Shown: positions 1 to 12,979, numbered from the stretch's first letter. The stretch is 64,000 nucleotides of DNA from Circinella minor (GCA_016758965.1 JAEPRB010000155.1:1-64000), one strand, 5' to 3'. The notes: generated from the letters alone by a model not told the origin. Made by a program: numbers and translations.

Positions 1-33
1 TTTTTTTTTTTAAAATGTGTTTTTTTTTTTCCC

Positions 34-69
<36 letters not shown>

Positions 70-138
70 TTTTTTTTTTTTTTATAAAAATTAAAAAAAA
101 AAAAAAAAAAATTTTTCCCCCCCCCCACATTTTTACCC

Positions 139-172
<34 letters not shown>

Positions 173-180
173 AAAGAAAA
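1..180. repeat. Homopolymer tracts (T, A, C runs)
   Basis: Successive runs of T, A, C and A fill the first 180 bases, immediately before the receptor gene. No coding signal is present. They may be genuine pyrimidine/purine-rich promoter or 5' UTR sequence, or poorly resolved assembly sequence at homopolymers. Confidence 0.8.
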
Positions 181-208
181 AAACATCTCTTATTGACAAT
201 ATGTTGAT

Positions 209-1369
209 ATGGATGGCTTCAATGATCGTTTCAATCAAACCGAGATAAATGAAGGAAAAGTTCCTATCGAACTTCAAGACCTTGGAGCCGAAGTCTCCTC
301 CATTCTTTATTATGTTTCATTCGGTTGTTGTTTTCTTGTTTTTTTCGGTTATGCATTCATTCGGTATTTTGATCCATTACATGATCGATTGACAGTACGA
401 TTGATTGTTTATTCAGCCATTGCTCATATCGTTTTGGGAACTGCTGGTAAATAAAACAATGAGTTTTCTTTATATATAAAAGTTATATTTTTTTTTATAA
501 TGCATTTGTATAAAATATTATTAACAATTTATCATTCTTCCATTATTTTACTGACAGGTGTAATTCGAATCAATAGGGTAGGAGAGGGAAGGCCCAATGC
601 TTGTAAGACAATCATGTTCTTTTATATATTTGCCAATTTATTCAGTACAATGTTAATTACTTGTATTGCTATAAATCTACAAGTGGTATTCGTCCATGGT
701 GTCAATAGGAAAAGATATTTGGAACGAGTATATTTATTAGGCAGTTTCTTTGCTGCATTTATTCTTGCCACTGTTCCTTTATTTCCAGGTGTGGATAGCT
801 ACAAGGATAATCCACGTATGCACAATTGCTGGTTTAAACGGTCTAAATCTGGTACTACAGGGATTTGGGGAGTAATGGGACTTTATTTTTGGTTGATTTT
901 ATCTACTGCTTATTGTCTTATTGCTTTGATACTGGTCTTGGGTAAAATGTGGAGGGACGAATTCATTATCAATAGACATTTACGTGTACAACCAACAAAT
1001 CGTCGTAGAAACAAGGAAGTCAGTCGATGGCTTTACCGGTTCCCATGGTCACTAATCTTTCGTCCACCTCGACCAAATACAATACCTGGTGTAGTTAGGC
1101 AACAGCAACAACGAGATGAAGAATCGATTATTGAGAACAATATTATGAATAATACTAATGGTGGACAGCAATCACGATATCGATTTTGGCCTTCAACCAA
1201 TGTACATCATTTCCTTCCTTTTCGTACCATTTTGACAACTAAAAAACAACATGCTGTTCATACATTTCAAATGGTTCGTACAAGACAATTACAAGTATCT
1301 TATGTTGCAAGAGTAGCAAGTCGAGTAATTTGGTTTCCAATTAGTAAGGGGTTATAATTTCTATACTTG

Positions 1370-1404
<35 letters not shown>

Positions 1405-2214
1405 TTTTTTCACATTGATGAATCATCGACTGCTAACCTCAATACTTTCATTCTATAGTTCTCATTTTATCTCGTATATGGGGTGTCCTTGATAGTTTGA
1501 TCTCTTTTAGAAGTGGTAATATTAATCCTTTTACAATGTTTATGGGATATGTAAGCGTACCAATGCAAGGTAAATACATCAGAATTTCCTACAATTCCTT
1601 TTGCGTTTAGATAAAAAAAAAGTTGGTATGTTGTTTTATTTGTTTGTTTTCATTAACTTTTTTTTTTCCACACAAATTTTATTTTTAGGGATATTTCTTT
1701 TTTTTGTATTTCTTTTTGATCCGTCTTTTCATCATGCCATTCATGCAGTTTTAGATCGTAAAAATGAACGACAGCAACAGCAGCAGCAACAACGGCAACT
1801 GCAACAACAGCAAAGAAAAGAAGTTGATTCAATTTTAGGATCAGAAAAACTTTTTCATTCAGCATCGACATTTGCTTCACCACTTACATCATTAGAAGAA
1901 TTATCACCAAATATATCACAAACTACTCCATCAGAAAAAAGCATTTATACAAGCTCATCGACTATATCATCTATTGTTGTGTCATCTGTTGATGAACGAT
2001 GTGCTGATGACTCACCATCCCTGAAGAATAATTTAATTACAGTAAGTGAGTCTTCTTCACCTAGAAAGTGGCGATATCAACAACCACAACAGCAAGATCA
2101 AGAAAGTTTTAATCATCATCATCAGCGTCATCAGCGTCCTGCTTTTTATTCCAAGTCTAGCAATACGAGCAGCAATAATAATTTATCATTCCCAACCATA
2201 CATAATGGCACTAC

Positions 2215-2247
<33 letters not shown>

Positions 2248-2485
2248 AACCACTTGTACTGACGGTTTTAAAGATAACCTATCACCAGCAACAGATACTG
2301 CCATTTTATTATCACCCGAACAAATATTGTATCCCAATAATAATACTCGACGAGATCGTAGAAATCGATATCGTTTATATCATAGTGATTCATGTATAAA
2401 TGAATCATATTTTGGTATAATTCAACAAGAAGTTTTAAACGAAAATAATGAAGATAATGAGAGTGAAATACTTCGTCAGATGTAA
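209..2485 (+). CDS. Seven-transmembrane receptor, Git3/cAMP-receptor-like GPCR
   Basis: Four exons (209-446, 558-1343, 1459-1569, 1689-2485) join in frame to 643 residues; all introns are GT-AG. Seven hydrophobic segments can be counted, the first at about residues 30-55 and the last encoded at the exon 3/4 junction (GYVSVPMQ, then FLFFVFLF). The spacing resembles the cAMP-receptor/Git3 class of nutrient-sensing fungal GPCRs. The loop between helices 5 and 6 is long, basic and Asn/Gln-rich. The cytoplasmic tail of about 260 residues is low-complexity: a Gln stretch near 1770-1815, then Ser-, His-, Thr- and Asn-rich blocks. Such tails are usual regulatory or G-protein/kinase contact regions in fungal GPCRs. 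The start at 209 is the first ATG after an in-frame stop at 194. Ligand unknown; family assignment is by topology and loose similarity only. Confidence 0.75.
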
Positions 2486-3579
2486 ATAATTAACTTATTA
2501 CTTTATATATATACATGTAATATTACTTCTTCTCCTACTCTTACTTCTTTCACGTTGTATTATACTAAGTAAATCCACCCACCCCCTTAATTTTTTTTTT
2601 GATTTTGTATTATCTCTCTGTATATATATATATTGTTGCCTCCTCCCTTTTTATTTATTTTTATTTCTTACATTTTGTTTATTACGGAATATAAATTATA
2701 ATAGTGTTATATACAAATATTTGTTTTTTTTTCATGTACGTACTGAAACTGGCTTCTTTTTTTTTATTGATTTACAAAGAAATATAGCGAGCTCGTGGCA
2801 ACCTCTTTTATTTTTATTTTTATTTTTATTTTTCCTTTCACTAGTGACCCCTCCTTCTTTTCTCCCTTCTCGTTGAATTAAAAGAATTCATTACTAAGCC
2901 TAAGTTTTATTTTGCTTCTTTACAAAATTAGTAATGGTGGCAGAAGAAGTGGCAAGTATAAATAAATAGATAGGAGTTGAAGAAGAAGGAAGGAGAAAGA
3001 GTCAGAATAAAAAAAAAAAAAAAGAACAGAAAGAAAGATAGTATCAAGATTTGCTGAATTATAATTAGAAATTTAGTAGAACCCCTCCCACCCCCCCCCC
3101 CCTTTTCCCTAAAATTGACTGGACTTGTTCGATTGATTGATTGATGGTTGTTCAAATTTATTATTAATATCAAGGCTAGAATGATAAAGAGAACCTCGTT
3201 TTTTTTAACTTCTTGATCTCTCCTCCTCCACTTCTTCCTCCCCCCCCCCAAAAAAAAAAAAAAATTAAGTACAACACATCAATTCATCATCTTCTAATTT
3301 TTTTTTGTGACCCCCCGTTAATTCGGTTCATAGACTGCCAAGGTTTTAAATTTTTTTTTATATTTATGATCCCGCATTTTTTTTTTCATGCCTTCTTTTT
3401 CTTTCTTTTTCCTTTTCTTTTCTTTTTTTTTTCCTTAAAAACATAATTATTCAACCCAAACAGCAAGGGTGTATAAAAGGTATTTCATATATCTATATAC
3501 ACATACATATATATATATATATATAAACTATTTTTGTTTCATTTGCTCAAACAATAGTAAAATAGTTCGTTAATTAAAA
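2486..3579. other. Intergenic: receptor 3' end and kinase promoter
   Basis: AT-rich sequence with T-rich and CT-rich tracts (for example 3370-3440), a short C run near 3092 and a TA microsatellite near 3508-3527. No open frame looks coding; short frames here are low-complexity Phe/Lys/Ile translations of homopolymers. Confidence 0.7.
3472..3480 (+). promoter_or_regulatory. TATA box of the Hal4-type kinase gene
   Basis: TATAAAAGG lies 100 bases before the kinase ATG, directly after a long CT-rich tract, the usual arrangement of a fungal core promoter. Inferred from sequence and position only. Confidence 0.55.
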
Positions 3580-5639
3580 ATGATGGAAAACGATAAACAA
3601 GCTCGACGATCATCCTGCTTAGAATCACCATCAGAAAAACATCAACAGATGAAACAATTAACGGACCGAATGCAATATATGAATTTTGATGAACCAGCAA
3701 AAATATTTAGAAACAGAAATGGTGTACATCAATTTGAAAATATTACACCCTACCCATCTGTCCCCGGTACACCTAATCCTGCTATTATCCAACAACAATC
3801 TTCTTCACCATCAACACCATCACACCATCAACAACATAATAACAAAGGTTCATCACCACCAACAATAATAACTAGTGATGGATTATTACCCGCTACATTT
3901 GCTACACCTGATACACCTAGTTCTTCACTATCTATCAAAAGTAATACAAGTAGTAGTGAAGGAAGTAATGGGACCAACAACAAACAACAAGTTAAATTTT
4001 TACAACGACCCACATTTAGTGAACGTAGTAAAAGTCAAGCTTCATCCATTTCATCCATCGATTCAACAGCTACCCCATCTCAATTTGTATTTAAAAAACC
4101 AAAATATAATAGTCGATACCATCAAACTCATTTCCATCATCTGAAAAAGAAAGATACCGTCTTTCATGACCTTAAACGATTCTTTAAAGGAGGGACTAGT
4201 GCAGCTGATAGTACAAGTGGAGATGAGAGGTCATCTTCAACGAAAAAGAAAAATCAACGATTGAGTGCTCATGAACCGATGCAAGCATACCCGAGTATGG
4301 ATTCAAATGATACAGCAAGTCTATCAAGTCGAAAATCGAATCTTTCTTTTGCGAATGAATTCAATAAAGATATTGAAGCGCGTTATGGTAAATGGGGTAA
4401 GCTTTTTTTTTTCTTTTTACTGTGATTCTTATTTTTAATGATTGTACATTATGACTATGGTTATATATATATATATTGTATTAATATAACTTGTGCCAAT
4501 AATTTTAAACAGGACGATTTGTTGGTAAGGGCGCTGGTGGTTCTGTACGACTTATTCGTCGTCATAACGACGGAAAAACATTTGCAGTCAAACAATTTCG
4601 AAAACGCATGACGAATGAAAATGAAAAAGAATATGTCAAAAAAGTCACTGCCGAATTTTGTATCGGTTCTACACTTCACCATATCAATGTAATTGAAACT
4701 TTGGATATGATTCGTGAAGGTGCCATATTTTATCAAATTATGGAATATGCACCCAATGACTTGTTTAATGTTGTCATGAGTGGAAAAATGGATAATGAAG
4801 AAGTTGCATGTTGTTGGCGACAATTGCTGGATGGCGTTGAATATTTACATTCGATTGGCATTGCTCACCGTGATTTAAAGTTGGATAATATTGTATTGGA
4901 TGAACGAGGAATTGTTAAATTGATTGATTTCGGTTGCGCGACTGTATTCAAGTACCCGTACGATAAAAATGTTCACGCTAGTAAAGGTTCGATTATTATT
5001 ATTACTTTTACGTACCAAAAAAAAACAAGTAATGGTTTATATAAAAAATAATTAATCATTTAAATTTGTTTTTCCTTTGGATATATTATAGGTGTCTCTG
5101 GTTCAGACCCTTATATTGCACCTGAACAATTCACACAACGAGAATATGATGCAAGGAAAGCAGATGTATGGTCCTGTGCTGTGATTTACATATGCATGAT
5201 CATTCGGAGATTCCCTTGGCGCATAGCTGTACCAAATAAAGATGGTGCATTCAAAAATTTTATAAATCCTTCTGCCAAAGGTGCCGCAAAACTACTAGGA
5301 CTATTACCACGTGAATCACGTTCCTTAATAGCCCAAATGCTTGATCCTGAACCCCGTTTGCGTTCATTGATATGTGATGTTGTTAAAGACGAATGGTTCA
5401 CTTCTATTTCATTATGTGATCCTGAGAAACCCAGTCCGACCCATGTTCATCATTTGGTTGTTGAACCAACAAGTCGTGAAGTACGTTCACGTAGAAATTT
5501 AGTCATACTAAAGAAATCGACAAGAACATCATCATCATCATCAGTGGGATCACAGGGATCCAAAAGAAGCAGTCAACAAAAAGTTTCCACAGGTGCTGCA
5601 GCTGCTACTAGTAAAAGGACTTCACAACAACAACGATAA
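3580..5639 (+). CDS. Hal4/Sat4-type serine/threonine protein kinase
   Basis: Exons 3580-4396, 4513-4986 and 5092-5639 give 612 residues. The N-terminal 270 residues are Ser/Thr/Asn-rich and include the HDLKRFFK motif that precedes the catalytic domain in the fungal Hal4/Sat4, Hrk1, Npr1 group. The kinase domain (about 273-545) is complete: glycine loop GKGAGGSV at 277-284, Lys299 in FAVKQF, HRDLK at 391-395, DFG at 411-413 and SDPYIAPE after the activation loop. The C-terminus is a basic Ser/Gln tail. In yeast this family controls K+ uptake and the stability of plasma-membrane nutrient transporters. The second intron has an ambiguous donor: 4987 (GTTCGA) keeps residues KG before VSGSD, while 4981 (GTAAAG) removes two residues; both stay in frame. 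An ATG/ATG start (MMEN) follows the TATA box at 3472. Confidence 0.9.
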
Positions 5640-6243
5640 TTAACAATAATGTAAATAAGTTCTCCTTTAAGTTTAGTAATTTTATACATATTATAATCCA
5701 ACAACATCCACGCCCACATATATACACCACACTATTGCATCCATCTTTCATTTCATATCATATCATTTTTTTTTGTAGAATGTATAGTTCTCGGACTCGC
5801 TTTTTTTTTTATGTACATAATCACTTTGTTTAATCTCATAAGTCTTATAATATATATATATATTCATCTAATTATAAACGTCGCACACATATTTATCTGT
5901 CTATTACTGTGGGGGGGGGTTATAATACTAAAAAGGTTGATAGTAGTAAACGATGATGATATTATATATATATTTTGAAAAATAAAACAAAAATTTCACT
6001 GACTATATGAATAATAAGTGATATACGAAGGATAATAAAAAAAATTGGTATGTTACATTTGATAAATATGAAATAGTAATAATTATAATAATGGAGTGAG
6101 GAAAAGGAGGGCGATAACTATCGTGTAATGTCGGGAATGTATATGAGAGGTGAGAGAGACAGAAGGAACGTACATATTATTCGTTTTGTTTGCTTGTATG
6201 TATTTCTTTCAAGATGCTATGAAGAATAGCAATTTAATTAATA
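5640..6243. other. Convergent intergenic region, kinase / rim20
   Basis: Shared 3' region of two convergent genes. Several AATAAA-like polyadenylation signals occur on the + strand (around 5980-6010). A G run at about 5911-5920 and TA repeats are present. No coding signal seen. Confidence 0.7.
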
Positions 6244-9200
6244 TTATCCTCGTTTCAGAGGATTTTCTCTATAAATATTACGAAAATCACCCAGTCAGCA
6301 TTTTAGTACATGTTTATAATTAATCTTTTGTACTTTTCAAATTCCACACATAATAATAATTTACCTGGCCAATTCTGAAGCTTCTAACCTCCTTGCCAAT
6401 GCAAAATCTACACAAGCATCTCTGAATTGTGAAAGGGTATCTATATATTGTGAATAAAACTTAATTCCTTCCACCATATTCGTCCGGATTTCTTTGAATT
6501 TAACAAAAGCTTGTTCCAAATTTTGAATTGCCTTTTCTCTTTTAGCTGCCATTGTACTAGCTCGGACAATCAATTGAAATTGTTCATGTAATTCTTTTAA
6601 TCGCGATATTTGTCGAATTTGATTATTATGAACTTCTTGTACAATGGATTGTAATCCATCATATTTTTTGAGTTCTTGACTAAACACTTCATTGAATTGA
6701 GCAGGTTCAATTTTAACTGTAGGAGAATTGCCTGTCAATTCAGTGCTTTTAGCAAGTAATGCATCGGTAATATCATCTGCAGTTGATAACGAATGAGCCT
6801 CATCGATTGTTCGCTTTCTTCGGGTGGCTGCATCGTCACATTCTTGTAATAAGGTACGAAGACGACGCATCAGTTCGGTCAGTTGGGAAAATTCAAGACT
6901 ATCGTCGTTGCGTAAGGATGGCAAGTGTGTAATGATATCGGATGTGGGATGAGATAACATGTCAATGGCTTTACCCCAGTTACTGACTTTGGCACGAACA
7001 ATACGATCAGCTTTTTGTGCTGCTTGTAAGGTATCATGATATTTAGCACCTTGTGACAAAAGTGGCGACGTTAATTGTTGAGAAGGAGGTCGTGACCATA
7101 CTAATACGTAAATACGTTGAGTTAGATTCTGTTATTTATGAGTTTCTTTTCTCCCCTCCCCTCTTTCTCTCTGTAATAACATTGACACCTACAACTGCCA
7201 TATTGGCGCCGAAGAATTTCATCTTGCTCATTTTCTTCTTCAAGTACATTAAATCCTTCATCAACAAGTTCCATGTTTTTAACAGACATATCTTGAACCT
7301 TTTGTAACATATCTCGTAATGCTTGTCCACCTCCTTCATGTTGGACCTCTTCAGCACATGCAGTCAATGTAGTCGGGATCGTATCTGGATCAACAATATC
7401 AATACACCGAGGAAGACGTAATTCATCATAAAGTCTATTTTTTATTTTGTTCAAAATGAGCATTAAATTAGATTTTGTCGTTTTTTTTTTCAAAAAATTC
7501 TTTTTTCAATAATCGTACACACACACACACACACACACACAAAATACTAACATTTTCATTTCCTCTTCAAGTTCATTACAACGACCTACAATATCATTTG
7601 TGACAACATAATCCTTTTGATCTGCATACACACTTGCTGCTTGATGCACAGCAAACGGAACCAAATTTTCAAACAAGGGTCGTTGAATTTCTTCATTTGG
7701 TTTCCTCTTCCAGTGTGTCGGATCAACAATTTCTGGTGGCACAAGTGGTCGAACCATATCAGAACGTAATAGAGGTGCCAATTGATTTGGTTCAGGTACT
7801 GTTTCCATATATACCAAATCATTATCCCTTTCTGCTCGAATCAAATCACGTTCAATAGATTCTCCCAATTTCCGCACTTCTCCTGTAAATGATTCATGCA
7901 TAGTCGATGTAGTGGCGCGCATATTAAAAAATCCACTTGCATTACTTGATGCAATTGCATCCATTGCTTTTCGATTATGTTTTTCTGCTAATCGAAGTCT
8001 TCCAATCTCTTCACCATAACGTCCTTGTGAAATACATTCATTGGCCTTGTGATATTGTGCTACGGCATTAAAATAAGATGCTTTGATTTGAAAATGACGT
8101 TTCCATTCCGTTGGAAAATACGATACATCATGTGTAAGTATGGTTTCATAAAAATCAGCTACTTTGATAGCCAAACGAGCAATGGTACCATGCTTCATAT
8201 GTTCCATGACAGCTTTCTGCCATATACATTCTTGAGCTTGAGCTAATGATAAAGCGATAAAAGTTTGCATGGCATCGACACAAAGATCAATAGGAGGTGT
8301 TGCTCGAAAGTCACTAAGAATCTCTTTTTCAATGTATTTAAAACATCCAGCAGCATTCTAAATCATGTATTAATATTATAATCCGTTTTTGATTTATTGT
8401 TATTAATTATTATTATTATCTATGTGCTGTTTTTTTAAAAAAAAAAAATCATCGTCCATCGTTTTTTTTTACCTGAAAAAAATTGCATGATTTTCGAATA
8501 CCTTCTGTAGAAATTCTACTTTCGTTACATCCCAATTGAGTGTAAAGTGCTCCAATATCAAATAGAATACAAGCTTTTTCATAATTGAGGTTAGATAGTG
8601 ATACTAAAAACGAAAAATAAAAAAAAATTATACCAAGTTAGACGGGTTAATGAACTTATATCAATTTATCTCTCCTTTTTATTTATTTATTATATATATG
8701 TATTTTACCTGGTTTACCGCGGCTACCACCATTGCTATTGTTATTGTTGTTACTCTGAAACACTGGTTGCCATGCAAAATCCAATCCGATCTATAGATTA
8801 CAGTTAAATAATTTTAACCTAACGAAAATAAAAAAGCAATCTTCTTTATTTTGACCCCCAGTTTCGTGTGAAAAAAAAATACTATATTCCTGCATTAAAT
8901 GATATACATACATCGAATGGAAAACGTGAGCATACGAATACAACTTGTGAATAGTATCTAATAAATAATAGATAATAATAGTGGATAAATCAAATATATG
9001 CATATATTTGTTACTATCGTCTCAGTTACAATAATCAAACGAGAAAGCAAAAAGAAGAAAAGCTTACGCAAAGAATCTTTCAAGAGTAGCAAGTTCAGGC
9101 GTTTGATCTTCAAAACATGCTCGACGTAATTTATCAAGTGTTTGACTATCCAATTGATATTTAGAAGCATCTTCAGCATACGATGTTTGAATGTAACGTA

Positions 9201-9303
9201 ACAATGCAGGAGTCCATTCTATTTCCAATAATGTTTGTCGTAAAGGAATGGATAAAACAGAAGGCATTTCGCCCGGGGCTTCACTACCATTTACCATGGT
9301 CAT
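6244..9303 (-). CDS. rim20: Rim20/PalA, BRO1-domain pH-signalling protein
   Basis: Eight exons on the minus strand (9303-9068, 8957-8912, 8790-8709, 8603-8473, 8357-7552, 7434-7193, 7100-6365, 6268-6244) splice to 767 residues, the usual size for fungal PalA. The N-terminus ([14 protein letters not shown]) and the following BRO1 fold (to about residue 370) match PalA/Rim20. The second half is a coiled-coil V-type domain. The protein scaffolds ESCRT-III with the Rim13/PalB protease and the Rim101/PacC factor on endosomes in alkaline-pH signalling. Exon 2 is only 46 nt but carries the conserved [15 protein letters not shown] segment. The last exon (25 nt, ending NPLKRG) is inferred: GTAAAT at 6364 and TATAG before 6268 are good sites, but without splicing the frame stops within intron 7, one residue on (at 6361), so the two versions differ by only a few residues. 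Intron 5 holds an AC microsatellite (7517-7541). Confidence 0.92.
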
Positions 9304-10139
9304 GGCTGAAAATGGTAACTTTATATTATTATATAAAAATATGTTGAAGAAACCAAAAAAGAAAAGAGAAAAGAAAAAGAATAAAAGTAACTTTTTTTTT
9401 AAAGTTGGGGAAAAGAAAAGGTCTCCTTTTTTTTTCTCTTTTGGGTTCTTGTGTAATAAAAAAAAAAGCTGTATTTGAAAGAAAAAGAAGTTGTAAAGGT
9501 AACAAATTAGGCTATTAGAAAAAGTAAAAGGGCCAAGTGAGAAAATAAAAAGGTGTTTGTTTTTGGAGGTAGTGTGTTCCCGATAATAAAATTAAATTCA
9601 TATGAAACAAAAATGCTTTTGTGAGAGAAAAAAAAAAGTGCGTGCCTCATGCCTATATATTTCAAATATATATTATGTATCATATGAAAAACAAATTATA
9701 AAGGGTTGCTAATATTCATTTCAATAAGAAATGGTATTGTTTTAGACCTAAACGCTTTGTGAAAAAAAATTTGAAAAGACATCTTTTTTTTTTGGGGGGG
9801 GGGAGGGACAAAGGAATCAATTTATATTAATAATAACAATACATCATAAATGAGGAACAAAAAGAAGAACAAAAAGAATGATGGTATTTATTATATATTA
9901 TATGTATATAATTATTTTGCTCACTGTACAAAAAAAAGAGTAGGGAGAAATAAAAGCAGAAAATAAAGTGTTGTTGTGTGCGTATATATATAGATGATGA
10001 AAAAATGATTGTGTAAATAATGAATATATATATATATGTGTGTGTGTGATGTTACAGAAAAGAAGAATAAAAAACTATATAACAATATAGTATTTTATGA
10101 CATGATACGATATGTTTAAAAATTGTGCCAAGCTTTTTT
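9304..10139. other. Intergenic: rim20 promoter and HMG-gene 3' end
   Basis: Tandem minus-strand spacing. Purine-rich runs near 9345-9490, a T/G run near 9784-9805 and TG/TA microsatellites near 10022-10050. No convincing coding frame or known RNA. Confidence 0.65.
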
Positions 10140-12979
10140 TTATCTATATTCATTTGGACCTGAAATTACAGCGTATCCTGTGGATACACTCCTAGAACCA
10201 TTGCTCTTATATAACAAGTCTCCTGGTTGTGGATGAGGATAGTAGTGATAACCCGTTGAACTAGTGGAAGTATTCTTATTATTAAGAAAAAGAGCAGTAT
10301 TGTGTTTTGTCGGTGGTGCTGTTGCGGGTAAAGGTATAGATGAAGATAATTGTAGAGGATCATACATAGAATGATTATAGTGATTATTATTATTATTATC
10401 ACTATTATTAATAATAGAGTGTGTGTTATTATTGATGTTGTTATGATCATGATGATCATTATTATTAACCATCTGAACAATACCAGCAACAAAAGGATCA
10501 TCAGAAGTTGTGGCTTCAGGTGGAGACGAAGTTGGGTCTTCCACTTCTCTTTCGAGACTAGCCGTATAAACCCGCATTTCTCGAGCATAGCGTGCCTTGT
10601 CTTCTTCGGCCATCTGTAACCACGGTATTCTGTCTTCATCCGTCATATCACGCCACTGAGAAGCGATCACTTTACTGATCGGTCCCACTGTAGACCCTGG
10701 GTATTGTCGTGCTACTTCGGGACGTACGGCAGCCAAAAAGAAAAGAAATCCAGACATCGGATGTTTGGGCGCTGTTGGGTGCCGATGCCGTTTCTTTTTA
10801 CGTCCTCGCGGGTCACGCGGTGCATCGTGTATACCCGACTTGCGACGCCGTTTATGTGGAACAAGGGTATGGTTTACTGTTGTATAATTTGTCGATGTTG
10901 TTACTCCTTCTATTTTTTCTGTTGTTGCTACTTCTGCTGCGGGCCAGCCCGCTGTTGTTGATGCGACCATAGTGCTTGATACAGATGTGGTTGCTGTACC
11001 AGAAGAGAACATATTATTATGAGTAATATTGTTATTGGTAGGATTATGAGAACCTTTCCTGGACCTTGAAAATTTCCTTGCTTCAGCCAATTGAGCTTTT
11101 GATCGTCGAGTATAAATAAAATCAGGATGATTTTTAAGATGGTCTTGTTTTATTAACGCTGCTTGCTGCATATAGTTTTGCCGGGATTCCTAATTACAAA
11201 AAAAAACATGTCAGTTTTTTATCTTCTTTTTCAAAAAAAGAAAATAGAAAGAATAATAATTACAGGATCAAGTCGTTTCCATCGTTCACCGATTTCTTTA
11301 CTAATTTCTGCAACCGTCATTTTAGGTGATTCTTCGAGTAATCGACGTCGTATATCTCGATTAAATAATAAATAAGCATTTGGTGGTCGTTTTAATCTTT
11401 CTTTGACTGGAGCTGGTTGTTGATGATGTTGTTGTTGTTGCAGATCATTAGTGTTATCCAAATAATGATTATTATTGAACATATTTGTAACATTAGTAGT
11501 ATTAGTATCATCCAAAGATGAAATAATAAGACTATCTTCTCGATTGCCCATAGAAGATGAAATAGTAGCAGAAGATGAAGGTGAAGGTGAATCTTCTAAT
11601 AAATCATAATGGTAGGGTTGATCAGGGCTAAAAGTGGGAGGTGGAGATATACTATTGCTGGCACTACTATTACGCCGATCTTCTTCCTTCATGGATAAAA
11701 TGGAAGGATAAGCAGAAAATGGATGATGTTCAGCATTACTACCCAAAAGCTCTTCTTTTTCTTCTCGTTCAGCTTCACGGATAGCATCTGGTGATACTAA
11801 GTGCTCCATTGCTGTTCGTTTTCCTGCGGCTGTTATAATTTTGTCAGGTATAAAACGTTTGTCTTTGTTTTTATTGTATTCGTCTTCGTCTTCTTCGTCT
11901 TCTTCTTCTGAAAGTTTGGAATTTATAATGATAGCTCGTTGATGATATTTCTTTTTATGAGACTATATATATAATAGAAAAGGTTAAAAGGGAGGAAAAG
12001 CGGGAAAGGTAGCGATTAAAAAAAATGGTATACGTATATAAATGGAAATTACTAAATGAAGCAAATAAAAAGGAAGATTTTTCTTTTTTTGGCTATCAAA
12101 AACATATTCGAGATAATACTTACTTGTGAAAGTTCATTCCATTGTTGATCTAGCGACACATCATTATCATTCTCACGATGATCTGCACAAAACAGGAGGT
12201 AAGCATCAGTATGCTCCCTATTGATCATTGTTACTGATGTCGTCGCCGATGGTATTGATGTTGATGTAACTGTGCTTAACGGCGTAGCAGTTATAGTGCT
12301 GTTCACTGAAGTAATAATAGGAGTAGACGTTGTGGAAGACGAAATAATAGCACCATTATTAGATGTAGAAGAAGAAGAAGAGTTAGAAATCATTACTGCT
12401 TGTGAAGAATATGGTTTTAATGCGTTATTACCATTCCCATAACCCGTGTAAGTCATTGTATGAGATGATTGGCTGGCCGATGCAACGTCTGTGCTCGATA
12501 CTTGAATAGGCGGCAGATGGCATGGGCCCGCACGTGAAGTAGACCTTATTTCGGAATCCTGATCGAGCTCCGTAGTTTTCCCGGAGACTGGAGTAATAAT
12601 AGTTGTGGCTTTATGATGTGCAAAATTACCATTATTATGTTGCTGTTGAGTTGTTGGCGTGGTTTGTTCTGTCGTATATAAATATGGATCTCCTCGAGAA
12701 AGGAGCTATATATATACAAGTATAATTGGCATAATTATATGCAAGTATATTGCATAATAATAATACAATAGCGAAAAAAAAAGATTTGTGTTTTCTTTAA
12801 TATTATTATTATTACTGATTGATTAAAAAATGTAAAAAAAAATAATTAAAGAAATAGCTAACCAATGCGTCATGATCCATTGCTGTTGTTGTTGTCATGG
12901 TCGTGATAGGATAATGTGATGTTGAAAAAGAACCGCGTAACTCTGACAATGAATGATATTGCTTATTGTTGTGCGTCAT
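10140..12979 (-). CDS. Multi-HMG-box DNA-binding protein
   Basis: Exons 12979-12863, 12705-12124, 11962-11264 and 11189-10140 join in phase 0 at every junction to 815 residues. Two clear HMG boxes are visible. Box 2 (about 424-495; RPPNAYLLFNRDIRR, then IGERWKRLDP across the intron) is of the sequence-specific MATA/SOX-like type. Box 3 (about 603-680; HPMSGFLFFLAAVRPEVARQ, then WRDMTDEDRIPWLQMAEEDK) is nearer the HMGB type. A degenerate box 1 may span 202-243 (TDAYLLF, then QQWNELSQ and KKKYHQRA), again split by an intron. A basic KKKR-rich patch before box 3 is a likely nuclear signal. The rest is Ser/Thr/Asn-rich, with acidic and Gln stretches. Probably a transcriptional regulator; orthology to a named factor is not established and no TPT/RNA helicase sex-locus neighbour is seen, so it should not be taken as a mating-type gene. 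Confidence 0.85.

Noticed and set aside
15..248. Open frame through the homopolymers at the window start
   Set aside because: Translation of A and T runs; the receptor frame starting at 209 explains the real coding sequence.
7517..7541. AC dinucleotide repeat
   Set aside because: Ordinary microsatellite inside rim20 intron 5; no sign of function.
10140..12979. HMG gene as a mating-type (sexM/sexP) locus
   Set aside because: Mucoromycete sex loci carry a single-HMG gene flanked by a triose-phosphate transporter and an RNA helicase; here the neighbours are Rim20 and a gene desert.
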